NCBI GenBank assembly: GCA_003530935.1
Contig: DPEO01000108.1
Coordinates: forward strand, 1 to 21,840
Direction: 5' to 3'
From: Desulfomicrobiaceae bacterium
GTDB taxonomy: Bacteria; Desulfobacterota; Desulfovibrionia; Desulfovibrionales; Desulfomicrobiaceae
DNA length: 21,840 nt
Numbering within the stretch: the first letter of the stretch is position 1; the number at the start of each line of letters is the position of its first letter. This document shows positions 14,326 to 21,840 of this stretch, piece by piece. Below the pieces are notes generated by a model. The model had not been told where the DNA came from. It was given only the letters and a program-made list of their open reading frames with translations, and did no database searches. The translations under genes were made by a program, and so were the position numbers.

Positions 14326-15630
14326 CTAGACGATCTCGTCCTGAATGCGCGTATCGAAAATGCGCTTACTCTTGCGCTCGGAGCGCGGCAGCAGGCCATA
14401 ATCCACCACTTCCGCCCGCACCGAGACCAAAAGCTGCTTCTTCACCTGGTGTTCCAGCTCCTTGGCCAAGTCGATGGAGCGCTCGGCCGGCACCCCTTCG
14501 CCCCGCTCCACCACCAGGCGCATATGGTCGCGGCCGGCCTCGTCGCGGGTGAGATGGATCTGGTATTCGGAACCAAGCCCCGGCACCACGGAAATGATGG
14601 CGTCCACGGAGCTGGGGTAGATGTTCACCCCGCGGAACTTGAGGGTGTCGTCGGTGCGGCCCTTGATGCGCGAGTGCCGCGGCAGCATCGACCCGCAGGT
14701 GCACGGTCCGGGGATGATGCGGGTGATGTCACGGGTGCGGTAGCGGATGAGGGGCGCGCCTTCCTTGCTCAAGGTGGTGATGACCATCTCCCCCCATTCA
14801 CCATCCGGCAGGGGTTGCAGGGTTTCGGGATCGAGGATTTCCAGAATGTAGTAGTCGGCCCAGTAGTGGATGCAGTCGTGGTGCGGACATTCGATGCCCA
14901 TGCCGGGGCCGTAGAGTTCCGTGAGCCCGGTGATGTCAAAGAGTTCGGCTCCGCCGAAGAGTTCGCTGATCTTGGCGCGCATGGAGCGGCTGGAGCGCTC
15001 GGAGCCGTAAATGATCTTGCGCACCGCGATCTTGTCCGCAACGCCGCGGCGGTGGATCTCCTCGGCCATGAGCAGGGCCATGGACGCGGTGGAGCAAAAC
15101 ACCGTGGACTGGAAATCCAGCAAAAACTGGATCTGCATGTCGATATTGCCCGGCCCCACGGGCACGGCCAAGGCCCCGAGTTTTTCGCACCCCAGTTGGA
15201 AGCCCATGCCCGCGGTCCAAACCCCGTAGCCCACGGCGATCTGCACCCGGTCCAGGGGCATGATCCCGGCCATCTGGTAACAGCGGGCAAAGAGGTGGAT
15301 CCAATCGTCCAGGTCTTTTTGCGTGTAGCACAATACCTTACGCTTGCCCGTGGTGCCGGAGCTGGCATGGATGCGCACCAGCTGCTCAAAGGGCACGGCG
15401 CGCAAGGGGAAGGGGTAGCCGTCGCGCAAGTCCTCGGCGGTGGTCAACGGCAAACGGCGCAGGTCCGCCAGGCTGTGGATGTCTTCCGGACGGATCCCTG
15501 CGGCATCGAGTTTTTCCCGGTAGGCGCTGCAACCTTCATAGGCGTGGCGCACCGTCCATTGCAGCCCCCGCAGCTGATGTGCCGCAAGTTCTTCGGGGCT
15601 CTGAAACGAAGGCATGAAGTCGCTCTGCAT
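14326..15630 (-). CDS. paaK: Phenylacetate-CoA ligase domain, possible independent start
   Basis: From the internal ATG 15630 (MQSDFMPSFQSPEEL), with GGAG nine bases before it, the frame encodes 434 residues, the normal size of PaaK. The enzyme forms aryl-CoA, AMP and PPi from phenylacetate or a related aromatic acid, ATP and CoA. The adenylate-forming signature SSGTTGKRK is at about 90-98, followed by YGSERSS, DITGLTELYGPG and GEMVITTL; GRTDDTLKFRGVNIYPS precedes the C-terminal domain, which ends with RSERKSKRIFDTR. In anaerobes such ligases activate aryl acids made from aromatic amino acids (for example with indolepyruvate oxidoreductase). This entry describes the alternative in which paaK is translated separately from the upstream livF part of the same frame. 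Confidence 0.7.
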   Translation of the reverse strand: MQSDFMPSFQSPEELAAHQLRGLQWTVRHAYEGCSAYREKLDAAGIRPEDIHSLADLRRLPLTTAEDLRDGYPFPLRAVPFEQLVRIHASSGTTGKRKVLCYTQKDLDDWIHLFARCYQMAGIMPLDRVQIAVGYGVWTAGMGFQLGCEKLGALAVPVGPGNIDMQIQFLLDFQSTVFCSTASMALLMAEEIHRRGVADKIAVRKIIYGSERSSRSMRAKISELFGGAELFDITGLTELYGPGMGIECPHHDCIHYWADYYILEILDPETLQPLPDGEWGEMVITTLSKEGAPLIRYRTRDITRIIPGPCTCGSMLPRHSRIKGRTDDTLKFRGVNIYPSSVDAIISVVPGLGSEYQIHLTRDEAGRDHMRLVVERGEGVPAERSIDLAKELEHQVKKQLLVSVRAEVVDYGLLPRSERKSKRIFDTRIQDEIV

Positions 15631-16409
15631 GGGTGGTTTCTCCAGACGGATATTGGTGAGTCCTGCAGCGCCCAGGCGGCTGGCCGCAGGATTGTGATCA
15701 CTGGCCGCGCCGAGGAAAGCCTGGCGCAAGGCCGGGTCCACGAGCAAGCGGCTGCTTTCGCCGTGCTCCACCACCCGCCCCCCGGCCATGAGGTAGGCGC
15801 GGGTGGATGCCGCAAGGGCCCGGGCGGCGTTTTGCTCCACCAGCAAGATGGCCGTGCCGGAACGCGAAAGCGCGTGGATGATGGCAAAAATCTCGTCAGT
15901 GACCTTGGGCGCAAGACCGAGGCTCGGCTCATCGAGCAGGAGCAGCCGCGGCCGGGCCATGAGGGCGCGTCCCATGGCCAGCATCTGCTGCTCGCCCCCG
16001 GACAGGGTGCCGGCCGCCTGCCGGCGGCGCTCGGCCAGACGCGGAAAGCGCGCAAAGACCTCCTCCATGCGCCGCGCCTCTTCCTCACGGGAAAGACGCA
16101 GCACGAGGCTTCCCAGGCGCAGGTTTTCCTTCACGCTCAAATGGGCAAACACCTCCCGGCCTTCAGGGGAAAGGGCCAGGCCCAAACGGACCATGGCGGC
16201 CGGCGAAGCCCCCAACACCTCGCGGCCATCCACCCGCACGCTGCCGCCGCTTGCCCGCACCAACCCCATGATGGCGCGCAGGGTGGTGGTCTTGCCCGCG
16301 CCATTGGCGCCCACCAAGGCCACGGTCTCTCCGGCGCCCACGGTGAAATCCACGCCGCGCACTGCTTCCGCGGCGCCAAAATGCACGCTCAGGCCGCGAA
16401 CTTCCAGCA

Positions 16410-16410
<1 letters not shown>
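14326..16410 (-). CDS. LivF ABC ATPase fused in frame to phenylacetate-CoA ligase
   Basis: One uninterrupted frame of 694 residues begins at ATG 16410, overlapping the livG stop (TGATG). Residues 1 to about 235 are LivF, the second ATPase of a branched-chain amino acid transporter: Walker A GANGAGKT at 34-41, LSGGE at 136-140, Walker B ending in DE at 160-161. Usual LivF proteins end here (VDPALRQAFLGA). No stop follows; about 25 linker residues (SDHNPAAS to RLEKPP) lead into a complete PaaK-type ligase, 261-694, with SSGTTGKRK near 350-358. Either a genuine two-domain protein couples uptake to CoA activation at the membrane, or the livF stop was lost, or ribosomes also start at the internal ATG 15630. 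A single-base sequencing error removing a stop cannot be excluded. Confidence 0.75.
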
Positions 16411-17160
<750 letters not shown>

Positions 17161-17174
<14 letters not shown>

Positions 17175-18171
17175 CGCTTCTCCCCTGCTGCGCCCGCCAC
17201 CAGGCCAAGGCGACAGCCTGGCGGATGCCCCGGATCATCCCCTGCGGGGCCACCAGCAACATGGCCACCAAGAGGCCGCCATGGACGAACTCTTTGTAGG
17301 CCTCCGCCAGCTCGGAAAATTCCGGCAACAGCACGATCACCGCAGCCCCCAGCACCGAGCCCCACACCGAGCCCATGCCGCCCAAGACCACCATGATGGC
17401 CAAATCCGTGGACACGAAGATGCCAAAGGAGTCCGGGCTCACGAAGCCGTAGGTATGGGCGAAAAGCGAACCCGCCACCGCGGCGAGCACCGCGGACAAG
17501 GTCCACAACACCACCTTGGCGCGCGCCACCGGCACCCCCAGGCAGGCGGCGCAAACCTCGTCGGCCGCAAGCACCATGAGCCCCCGGCCAGGTAGGCTCC
17601 GTACCAGATTGAGCCCCCCAAACATGACCACAAGCACCACGAACCACAGAAAAAAATGGAGCCGCACCGGATCGTCCACGGCCCATCCCGCCGCGGTCAA
17701 AGGCGGAATCCCCGCCAAGCCGCTGGGGCCTCCGGTCCACCGGTCCTCCTGCAAGAGCACGTGATGGACCACCACGTTGCAGGCCAAGGTGGCCATGGCC
17801 AAGGCATGGCCGGAGAGGCGCAAGAGCGGGACACCTATCGCCAGGGAAAACCCGGCCGCGGCCGCCACCGCCACCACCAAGGCCAGCCACGGCGACCAGC
17901 CGGCATGCACCGTAAGGATGCCCGAGATATATGCCCCCACAGCCATAAAGGCAGCGTGCCCCAGGGAGATCTGCCCCGTGCATCCCATGAAGAGGTTGAG
18001 CCCCACCACCGCCACACTCATCAGCGCGATACGGTTGGTCAGCCCCAAGGTGTAGGGGTTGTCCGTGTACCACGGAAAAAGCAGCACCGCGCCGGCAGCC
18101 GCAAGCACCCCCAACCCCAGCCGATGGGACCAGAAAAAATGCAGCCACCGGGACCGCGTCAAGCCGTCCAC
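17161..18171 (-). CDS. livM: Branched-chain amino acid-type ABC transporter permease LivM
   Basis: This inner-membrane permease of 336 residues has about eight to nine hydrophobic segments. Family hallmarks are visible: ALMSVAVVGLNLFMGCTGQISLGHAAFMAVGAY near the N-terminus and the LivM loop AADEVCAACLGVPVARAKVVLWTLSA. The start is uncertain. GTG 18171 has an excellent AGGAGG at five bases; an ATG at 18207 would add 12 residues but has no good ribosome-binding site. Codons further upstream overlap livH and are Trp/Cys/Arg-rich, so they are not coding. livM overlaps livG by 14 bases and follows livH closely. Together LivH and LivM make the membrane channel. Confidence 0.9.
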
Positions 18172-18235
18172 CCAAACCTCCTGCCGCCAGAGCGATACGA
18201 CACCCATAAATCCATAATCGATTCCAAACCTATTG

Positions 18236-19090
18236 TCATTGCCGCACGATCCCGCTCGGCCGCCAGCAGAGCACCAGCACCAGCACCACAAACGCCAAGG
18301 CGTCCTTGTAGGCGCTGGAGACGTACGCCGCGGCCAGAGACTCCACCAATCCAAGCAGCACGCCTCCCGCCACCGCGCCAGGAAAAGAGCCAAAACCGCC
18401 CAAGATGGCGGCGGCAAAGCCCTTGAGCCCCAAGAGGACGCCCACATCGGCGCTCAAGGTGGTCACCGGAGTCACCAAGGCCCCGGCAAGCCCTCCGCAC
18501 GCCCCGGCCACGGCAAAGGCCGCCATGCGTACTCTCCCGGCAGGGATCCCCACCACCGCCGCAGCCCGAGGGTTGGAGGCCACGGCGCGCATGGCGAGCC
18601 CCAGGTTCGTGCCCCGAAAAAACCACACGAGGCCGCCGATGGCGGCCACGGTCAGGACCATCATCCACAGGGTTTGCGGCAGGACCATGGCCCCCCACAG
18701 ACGCACGGGCACGTCTTCGGCAATGGGCGGAACCGCCATGCGGTTTTTACCCCACACCATCTGGATGGCGCCCCGGAGCACGATGGAGATTCCCACCGTC
18801 AAAAAGACGAGCACCAAAGGATGGTCGGTGCGCGCGGGCCGAAGCCCCAGGCGCTCCACGAGCATGGCCACCAAAGCCGTTCCCACCACGGCGGCCAGAA
18901 GCCCCACCGGCACCGGCAGCCCCGCCAGGACAGATGCCGAATACAGAAACATCCCGCCCAAGGTCACCAGGTCGACCTGAACGAAGTTGACGATGCCCAT
19001 GGCCCCGTGCACCACACAGAACCCGAGGGCAATGAGGGCATAGATGGCGCCGTTTCCCAGCCCCGCCCATACGAATTGCATGAAATCCAT
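18236..19090 (-). CDS. livH: Branched-chain amino acid-type ABC transporter permease LivH
   Basis: This 284-residue inner-membrane permease starts at ATG 19090 (MDFMQFVWAGLGNGAIYALIALG), preceded by GGGAGAG at about four bases. Typical LivH features are ALGFCVVHGAMGIVNFVQVDLVTLGG early and the conserved GLAMRAVASNPRAAAVVGIP coupling loop, then KGFAAAILGGFGSFPGA and a hydrophobic C-terminus ending in RPSGIVRQ. An in-frame extension to 19207 is not supported by a ribosome-binding site. It is the first gene of the transporter run, separated from mobA by 61 bases. Confidence 0.92.
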   Translation of the reverse strand: MDFMQFVWAGLGNGAIYALIALGFCVVHGAMGIVNFVQVDLVTLGGMFLYSASVLAGLPVPVGLLAAVVGTALVAMLVERLGLRPARTDHPLVLVFLTVGISIVLRGAIQMVWGKNRMAVPPIAEDVPVRLWGAMVLPQTLWMMVLTVAAIGGLVWFFRGTNLGLAMRAVASNPRAAAVVGIPAGRVRMAAFAVAGACGGLAGALVTPVTTLSADVGVLLGLKGFAAAILGGFGSFPGAVAGGVLLGLVESLAAAYVSSAYKDALAFVVLVLVLCWRPSGIVRQ

Positions 19091-19151
19091 GATACTCTCC
19101 CGCGCCTGGAAAGCAGGCGCCCAGCGGGGATACGGAAAAACGCCGCGCTGC

Positions 19152-19787
19152 TCAAGGCAGATGCGGCGAAGCCTCTTGAGAGCCGTGCCCCCGCGCCTGC
19201 AGGCCACACGCTTCGTGCAATTGCGCCAGGTCTTCCGGGGTATTCACATTGAAGAACCAATGGGCTTCCGCCTCGGTATAGGGCAGATGGTGGCGGTGTG
19301 ATGCCGGAATGAGCCGAGAGAGCTGATACACCCCCATGGCCAGGCCCTGACGCAAGGGCGCGGCTGCCGCAGGCTCATACACCGCGGCCAGGGCCTCGAT
19401 ATACGGTGTACCGTGCCGAGCCCACGCGGTCATGAGGGCATGAGCGGGGCGAGCCCGCCGGGCGGCGAGCAGCCGCACGAGCGCTTCCTCCTCCATACGC
19501 GGCATATCGCACGCCAAAACCAACACCGGGCGCTGCCACGCTTCCAAGGCCGTCAGGACCCCCCCCAAGGGGCCCACACGCTCCGTGGCGTCCAAAAGGA
19601 CGGGCAGCCCCGGCAGCATGCGCCGCGAAGACACCGCCACGCGCGGACACACCCGGGAAAGGAGGGCCACCGCCCGTTCCACCAGGGGCACCCCGCGGAA
19701 AGGGAGCAAGGCCTTGTCCCGGCCGAGGCGCGACGAAAGCCCCCCGGCCAGGACCAAACCCCAGACTGCCTCATGGGAGGAGCGCAC
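19152..19787 (-). CDS. mobA: Molybdenum cofactor guanylyltransferase MobA
   Basis: MobA transfers GMP from GTP to molybdopterin, giving the guanine dinucleotide form used by formate dehydrogenases and other DMSO-reductase-family enzymes. The nucleotide-binding loop LAGGLSSRLGRDKALLPF near the N-terminus, RVGPLGGVLTAL, VLACDMPRM and the C-terminal WFFNVNTPEDL (the N-x-N-T-P motif) are diagnostic. The start at GTG 19787 shares a base with the fdhE stop (TAGTG), implying coupling; GTG 19799 is an alternative four codons longer. The length of about 211 residues is slightly above the common 190-205, because of a polar C-terminal tail. It is paired with fdhE, so the likely client is formate dehydrogenase. 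Confidence 0.9.
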   Translation of the reverse strand: MRSSHEAVWGLVLAGGLSSRLGRDKALLPFRGVPLVERAVALLSRVCPRVAVSSRRMLPGLPVLLDATERVGPLGGVLTALEAWQRPVLVLACDMPRMEEEALVRLLAARRARPAHALMTAWARHGTPYIEALAAVYEPAAAAPLRQGLAMGVYQLSRLIPASHRHHLPYTEAEAHWFFNVNTPEDLAQLHEACGLQARGHGSQEASPHLP

Positions 19788-20656
19788 TAAAAGCCCCACG
19801 CCGAAAGGGTCGGGCGGCGCCAGCCCTGCTCCATGGCCGCCAGATCCAGGGTCATGGATTCCAGGTCATCCATGGCCGGCCAACTCGTGCGGTCCATCTC
19901 CCGAAAATCCGTGACTTTGATGTACATGCGGCAGGTGGAACAGGTGAGCAGCCGAAACCCCGGCAAATCCGGACTATCCACAAACCCCAACTGGCCCTGC
20001 GCCGTCTCCAGGCAAAAGGGGCATTGCAGGCGCGGCGCCCGGTACGGGGTATGGCAAAAGCTGCAGGTATGGATGCGATGGCCTTCCTTGCCCCGCAAGT
20101 CTCCCACCACCGGCAGGGCCCCGCACACCGGACAGTGGCCGTGGGGCCACACGGTCTCTGGAGTGGTCAAATCCTTCTCACCCAAGGCCGCCCGCGCCAC
20201 GGCCTCCGCCCACGGCGTCACGGCGCTGCCCACCGCGAAGGGCACCAGCCGCGGGGCATCGGGAAACTGCGCGGCGTACGGGGCAAAAAAGGCCTCATCC
20301 CCCAAAAGAGCCGCCCGCACCGCGGCAGAAAGATCGAGCTCACCGCGCTGCACACGCCCCATCATGGCGGAAACCGTCTCGCCCAGCGGAGAATCCGCCA
20401 ATGCCTCCATGAGGCTTTCCACCCGCGCCGCGCCGTCTTCCGGCACCGGAAACACCGCCCGGGGCAGCAGGGGCACGCCCTGCCGGTGCCGATCGGCATC
20501 CGTCAGCTCCACGGCGGGGACCGAGACGGGGTCCACCGGGTGCTCCCATTGCCACAAGGCCACCCGCTCCACCACGCGGAGCATGGCCTCCGGGACATTG
20601 GATTTGGCACGGCAGGACTGCATGTACTGTTCAAGCTTCTCTGGGGTCTGCTGCAT
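19787..20656 (-). CDS. fdhE: Formate dehydrogenase accessory protein FdhE
   Basis: FdhE is a cytoplasmic maturation factor needed for active formate dehydrogenase. This 289-residue protein has a helical N-terminal half and a C-terminal rubredoxin-like part with four CxxC motifs at 175/178, 198/201, 212/215 and 239/242 (CPVC, CSFC, CPFC, CSTC), as expected for the iron-binding region. The segment CRMYIKVTDFR matches the FdhE C-terminus. I chose ATG 20656 with GAGG five bases upstream over the in-frame GTG 20671, which has no ribosome-binding site. It heads the leftward fdhE-mobA pair and is divergent from the ModE-type regulator; the shared intergenic region carries an inverted repeat that may control both. 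Confidence 0.88.
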   Translation of the reverse strand: MQQTPEKLEQYMQSCRAKSNVPEAMLRVVERVALWQWEHPVDPVSVPAVELTDADRHRQGVPLLPRAVFPVPEDGAARVESLMEALADSPLGETVSAMMGRVQRGELDLSAAVRAALLGDEAFFAPYAAQFPDAPRLVPFAVGSAVTPWAEAVARAALGEKDLTTPETVWPHGHCPVCGALPVVGDLRGKEGHRIHTCSFCHTPYRAPRLQCPFCLETAQGQLGFVDSPDLPGFRLLTCSTCRMYIKVTDFREMDRTSWPAMDDLESMTLDLAAMEQGWRRPTLSAWGF

Positions 20657-20679
20657 AAAAACCTCGCTCACAAGAGGGG

Positions 20680-20708
20680 TTGAGGAAAATGATGGCCGCG
20701 GCTATCAT
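20680..20708 (+). promoter_or_regulatory. Predicted sigma-70 promoter for modE-moeA
   Basis: TTGAGG (20680-20685), a 17-base spacer and TATCAT (20703-20708) match the -35/-10 consensus well. The start point would be near 20715, about 70 bases before the regulator gene. The -10 box lies within the adjacent inverted repeat, so a protein bound there would block transcription. Confidence 0.5.
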
Positions 20709-20725
20709 GCCTTTTATGGCATAGC
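20701..20725. promoter_or_regulatory. Inverted repeat, candidate ModE operator
   Basis: The core is ATGCC-TTTTAT-GGCAT, bordered by GCTAT on the left and AGC on the right, giving an imperfect dyad with GCTAT/ATAGC outer arms. It sits between divergent fdhE and the ModE-type gene and overlaps the predicted -10 box. ModE proteins bind long dyads with TAT-rich arms near molybdate genes, so autoregulation is a reasonable inference. Confidence 0.4.
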
Positions 20726-20786
20726 AAGACCGGAGTCGAAGCAAGGCTCCTTCTCGTCTTGAGGCACGCAACCCCAAGGAGGGCTT

Positions 20787-21179
20787 ATGGGCGACGCCAT
20801 GCGCCTGCGGGTGCACATCTGGATGGAAGACCATGGAGAGACCGCCATGGGCATGGGCCGGGCGCTGCTTCTGGCCAAGATCCGCGAGCATGGATCGCTC
20901 CGCCAGGCGGCGGCGGACATGCGCATGTCCTACCGGGCCGCCTGGGGCAAACTCAAAGCCACGGAGGCGCGCCTGGGCACGGCCCTGGTGCGCAAGGCCA
21001 AAGGCCAACGCTTCGAGCTCACCGAAGAAGGCGAACGCATCTGCGACGCCTTTCTTGCGCTGCACCGCGAAGTGGAGTCCTTTGCCAGCGTGCGGGCCCA
21101 GAACCTGCTGGGGATTGCGGTCACCTGCACTGCATTCGAGGATCCCAGCACCCCCTCAACCGCATCCACCCCCAAGTGA
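20787..21179 (+). CDS. ModE-type winged-helix transcriptional regulator (DNA-binding domain only)
   Basis: The protein has 130 residues and starts at ATG 20787 behind AAGGAGGG. Residues about 25-100 form the LysR-like winged helix of the ModE N-terminus: GRALLLAKIREHGSLRQAA, then the recognition helix region MSYRAAWGKLKATE, then LVRKAKGQ and LTEEGERICDAF. Full ModE proteins also carry two C-terminal TOBE (molybdate-binding) domains; these are missing, and the tail after residue 110 is short and Ser/Thr/Pro-rich. One-domain ModE relatives are common in Desulfovibrio-like bacteria and may sense through another route. It precedes moeA by seven bases and is divergent from fdhE-mobA, so a role in molybdenum cofactor or formate dehydrogenase control is likely. 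Confidence 0.85.
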   Translation: MGDAMRLRVHIWMEDHGETAMGMGRALLLAKIREHGSLRQAAADMRMSYRAAWGKLKATEARLGTALVRKAKGQRFELTEEGERICDAFLALHREVESFASVRAQNLLGIAVTCTAFEDPSTPSTASTPK

Positions 21180-21186
21180 CATCCCT

Positions 21187-21840
21187 ATGGAACGTGCGTT
21201 TTTCCGTGTGGTTTCCGTGGAGGCAATGCGCCAGATGCTCATGGCGTTTGCACCGCTCACGGAGACCGAAAACGTCCCTTTGGAAGAGGCCCTCGGCCGC
21301 GTCTGCGCCCACGACGTCACGGCCCCCGAAGACTTGCCTGCCCGCAGCCGCTCGGCCATGGACGGCTACGCCGTCTGCGCCCAGGATACGTTTGGCGCCA
21401 GCGAGTCGCTGCCCGCGTACCTGGAGCTTGCCGGGACCGTGCCCATCGACGCCCAGGACATCCCGGCCCTTGCCCCGGGGACCTGTATGGCGCTTCCTAC
21501 CGGCGCGAGCCTTCCCGCCGGCGCCGACGCGGTGGTCATGGTGGAGCATACGCAAAGCCTGGGAAGCGATACCGTGGAGATCCGCCGCTCGGTGGCCCCC
21601 GGCGACAACGTGCTCCTCGCCGGCGAAGACGTGCGCATGGGCGCGCAGGCCATTTCCCGTGGCACCCGCCTGCGGGCCCAAGATCTGGGACTCCTGGCCG
21701 CCCTCGGTGTGCACACGGTGCCGGTGGTGCGGCGTCCGCGCGTGGCGGTGCTCTCCACCGGTGACGAATTGGTGCCCATAACCGCCGCCCCCCGGCCCGG
21801 GCAGATCCGGGACGTCAACGGCCCGGTCATCCGCACCCTC
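21187..21840 (+). CDS. moeA: Molybdopterin molybdenumtransferase MoeA (partial, cut by window end)
   Basis: The frame starts at ATG 21187, seven bases after the regulator stop, and is open to the last base (218 codons; typical MoeA is about 400). MoeA inserts molybdate (or tungstate) into adenylylated molybdopterin. Diagnostic segments are DVTAPEDLPARSRSAMDGYAV, with catalytic-loop residues SAMDGYA; PTGASLPAGADAVVMVEHT; and VAPGDNVLLAGEDVRMGAQAI. Near the window end RPRVAVLSTGDELV leads into the MoeA/MogA-like central domain, and GQIRDVNGP gives the usual substrate-loop Asn. No strong ribosome-binding site is seen, so translation is probably coupled to the upstream gene. With the divergent fdhE-mobA genes it completes a cofactor-synthesis cluster. 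Confidence 0.93.
   Translation, partial: MERAFFRVVSVEAMRQMLMAFAPLTETENVPLEEALGRVCAHDVTAPEDLPARSRSAMDGYAVCAQDTFGASESLPAYLELAGTVPIDAQDIPALAPGTCMALPTGASLPAGADAVVMVEHTQSLGSDTVEIRRSVAPGDNVLLAGEDVRMGAQAISRGTRLRAQDLGLLAALGVHTVPVVRRPRVAVLSTGDELVPITAAPRPGQIRDVNGPVIRTL

Overview
The window joins a horizontally acquired, partly broken defence region (about 1-7500) to an ordinary-looking chromosomal segment (about 7700-21840). The right part has high G+C and dense operons. It carries polar and branched-chain amino acid ABC transporters, a phenylacetate-CoA ligase domain and a formate dehydrogenase/molybdenum cofactor cluster. This gene set suggests an anaerobic, Desulfovibrionales-like sulfate reducer; that is an inference from gene content, not a computed assignment.

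Defence region (+ strand): the 3' end of a type I restriction hsdR; a 130-residue protein resembling only the C-terminus of a BREX type 3 BrxHII (SNF2-type) helicase; a 17-codon mini-ORF; a 1480-residue SF1 helicase with a C-terminal DUF559/Vsr-like nuclease; and a BREX-3-like pglZ with a stop codon where homologues continue, its catalytic part missing. The genes are tightly packed (8-, 3- and 8-base overlaps). The helicase-nuclease is visibly more A+T-rich than its flanks and sits between the two BREX remnants. A DUF4236-TPR protein follows, then about 600 gene-free bases with repeated NGACA units and a strong orphan terminator, probably the island edge.

Middle: a Cys-rich small protein and a T4 endonuclease V-like glycosylase (+); a glutamine-type ABC transporter, glnH-glnP-glnQ (-); a lone cupin (+); and a CorA transporter (-). 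corA follows a previously untracked 45-codon ORF that overlaps it by ATGA and lies behind a long structured leader.

Right: a leftward run of fdhE-mobA and livH-livM-livG-livF/paaK-livK. livF is open in frame into paaK, so one ORF encodes an ABC ATPase and an aryl-CoA ligase. Divergent from fdhE are a short ModE-type regulator and moeA (cut by the window end). The intergenic region between them holds an inverted repeat overlapping a good promoter. Together these genes support molybdopterin guanine dinucleotide synthesis and formate dehydrogenase maturation.
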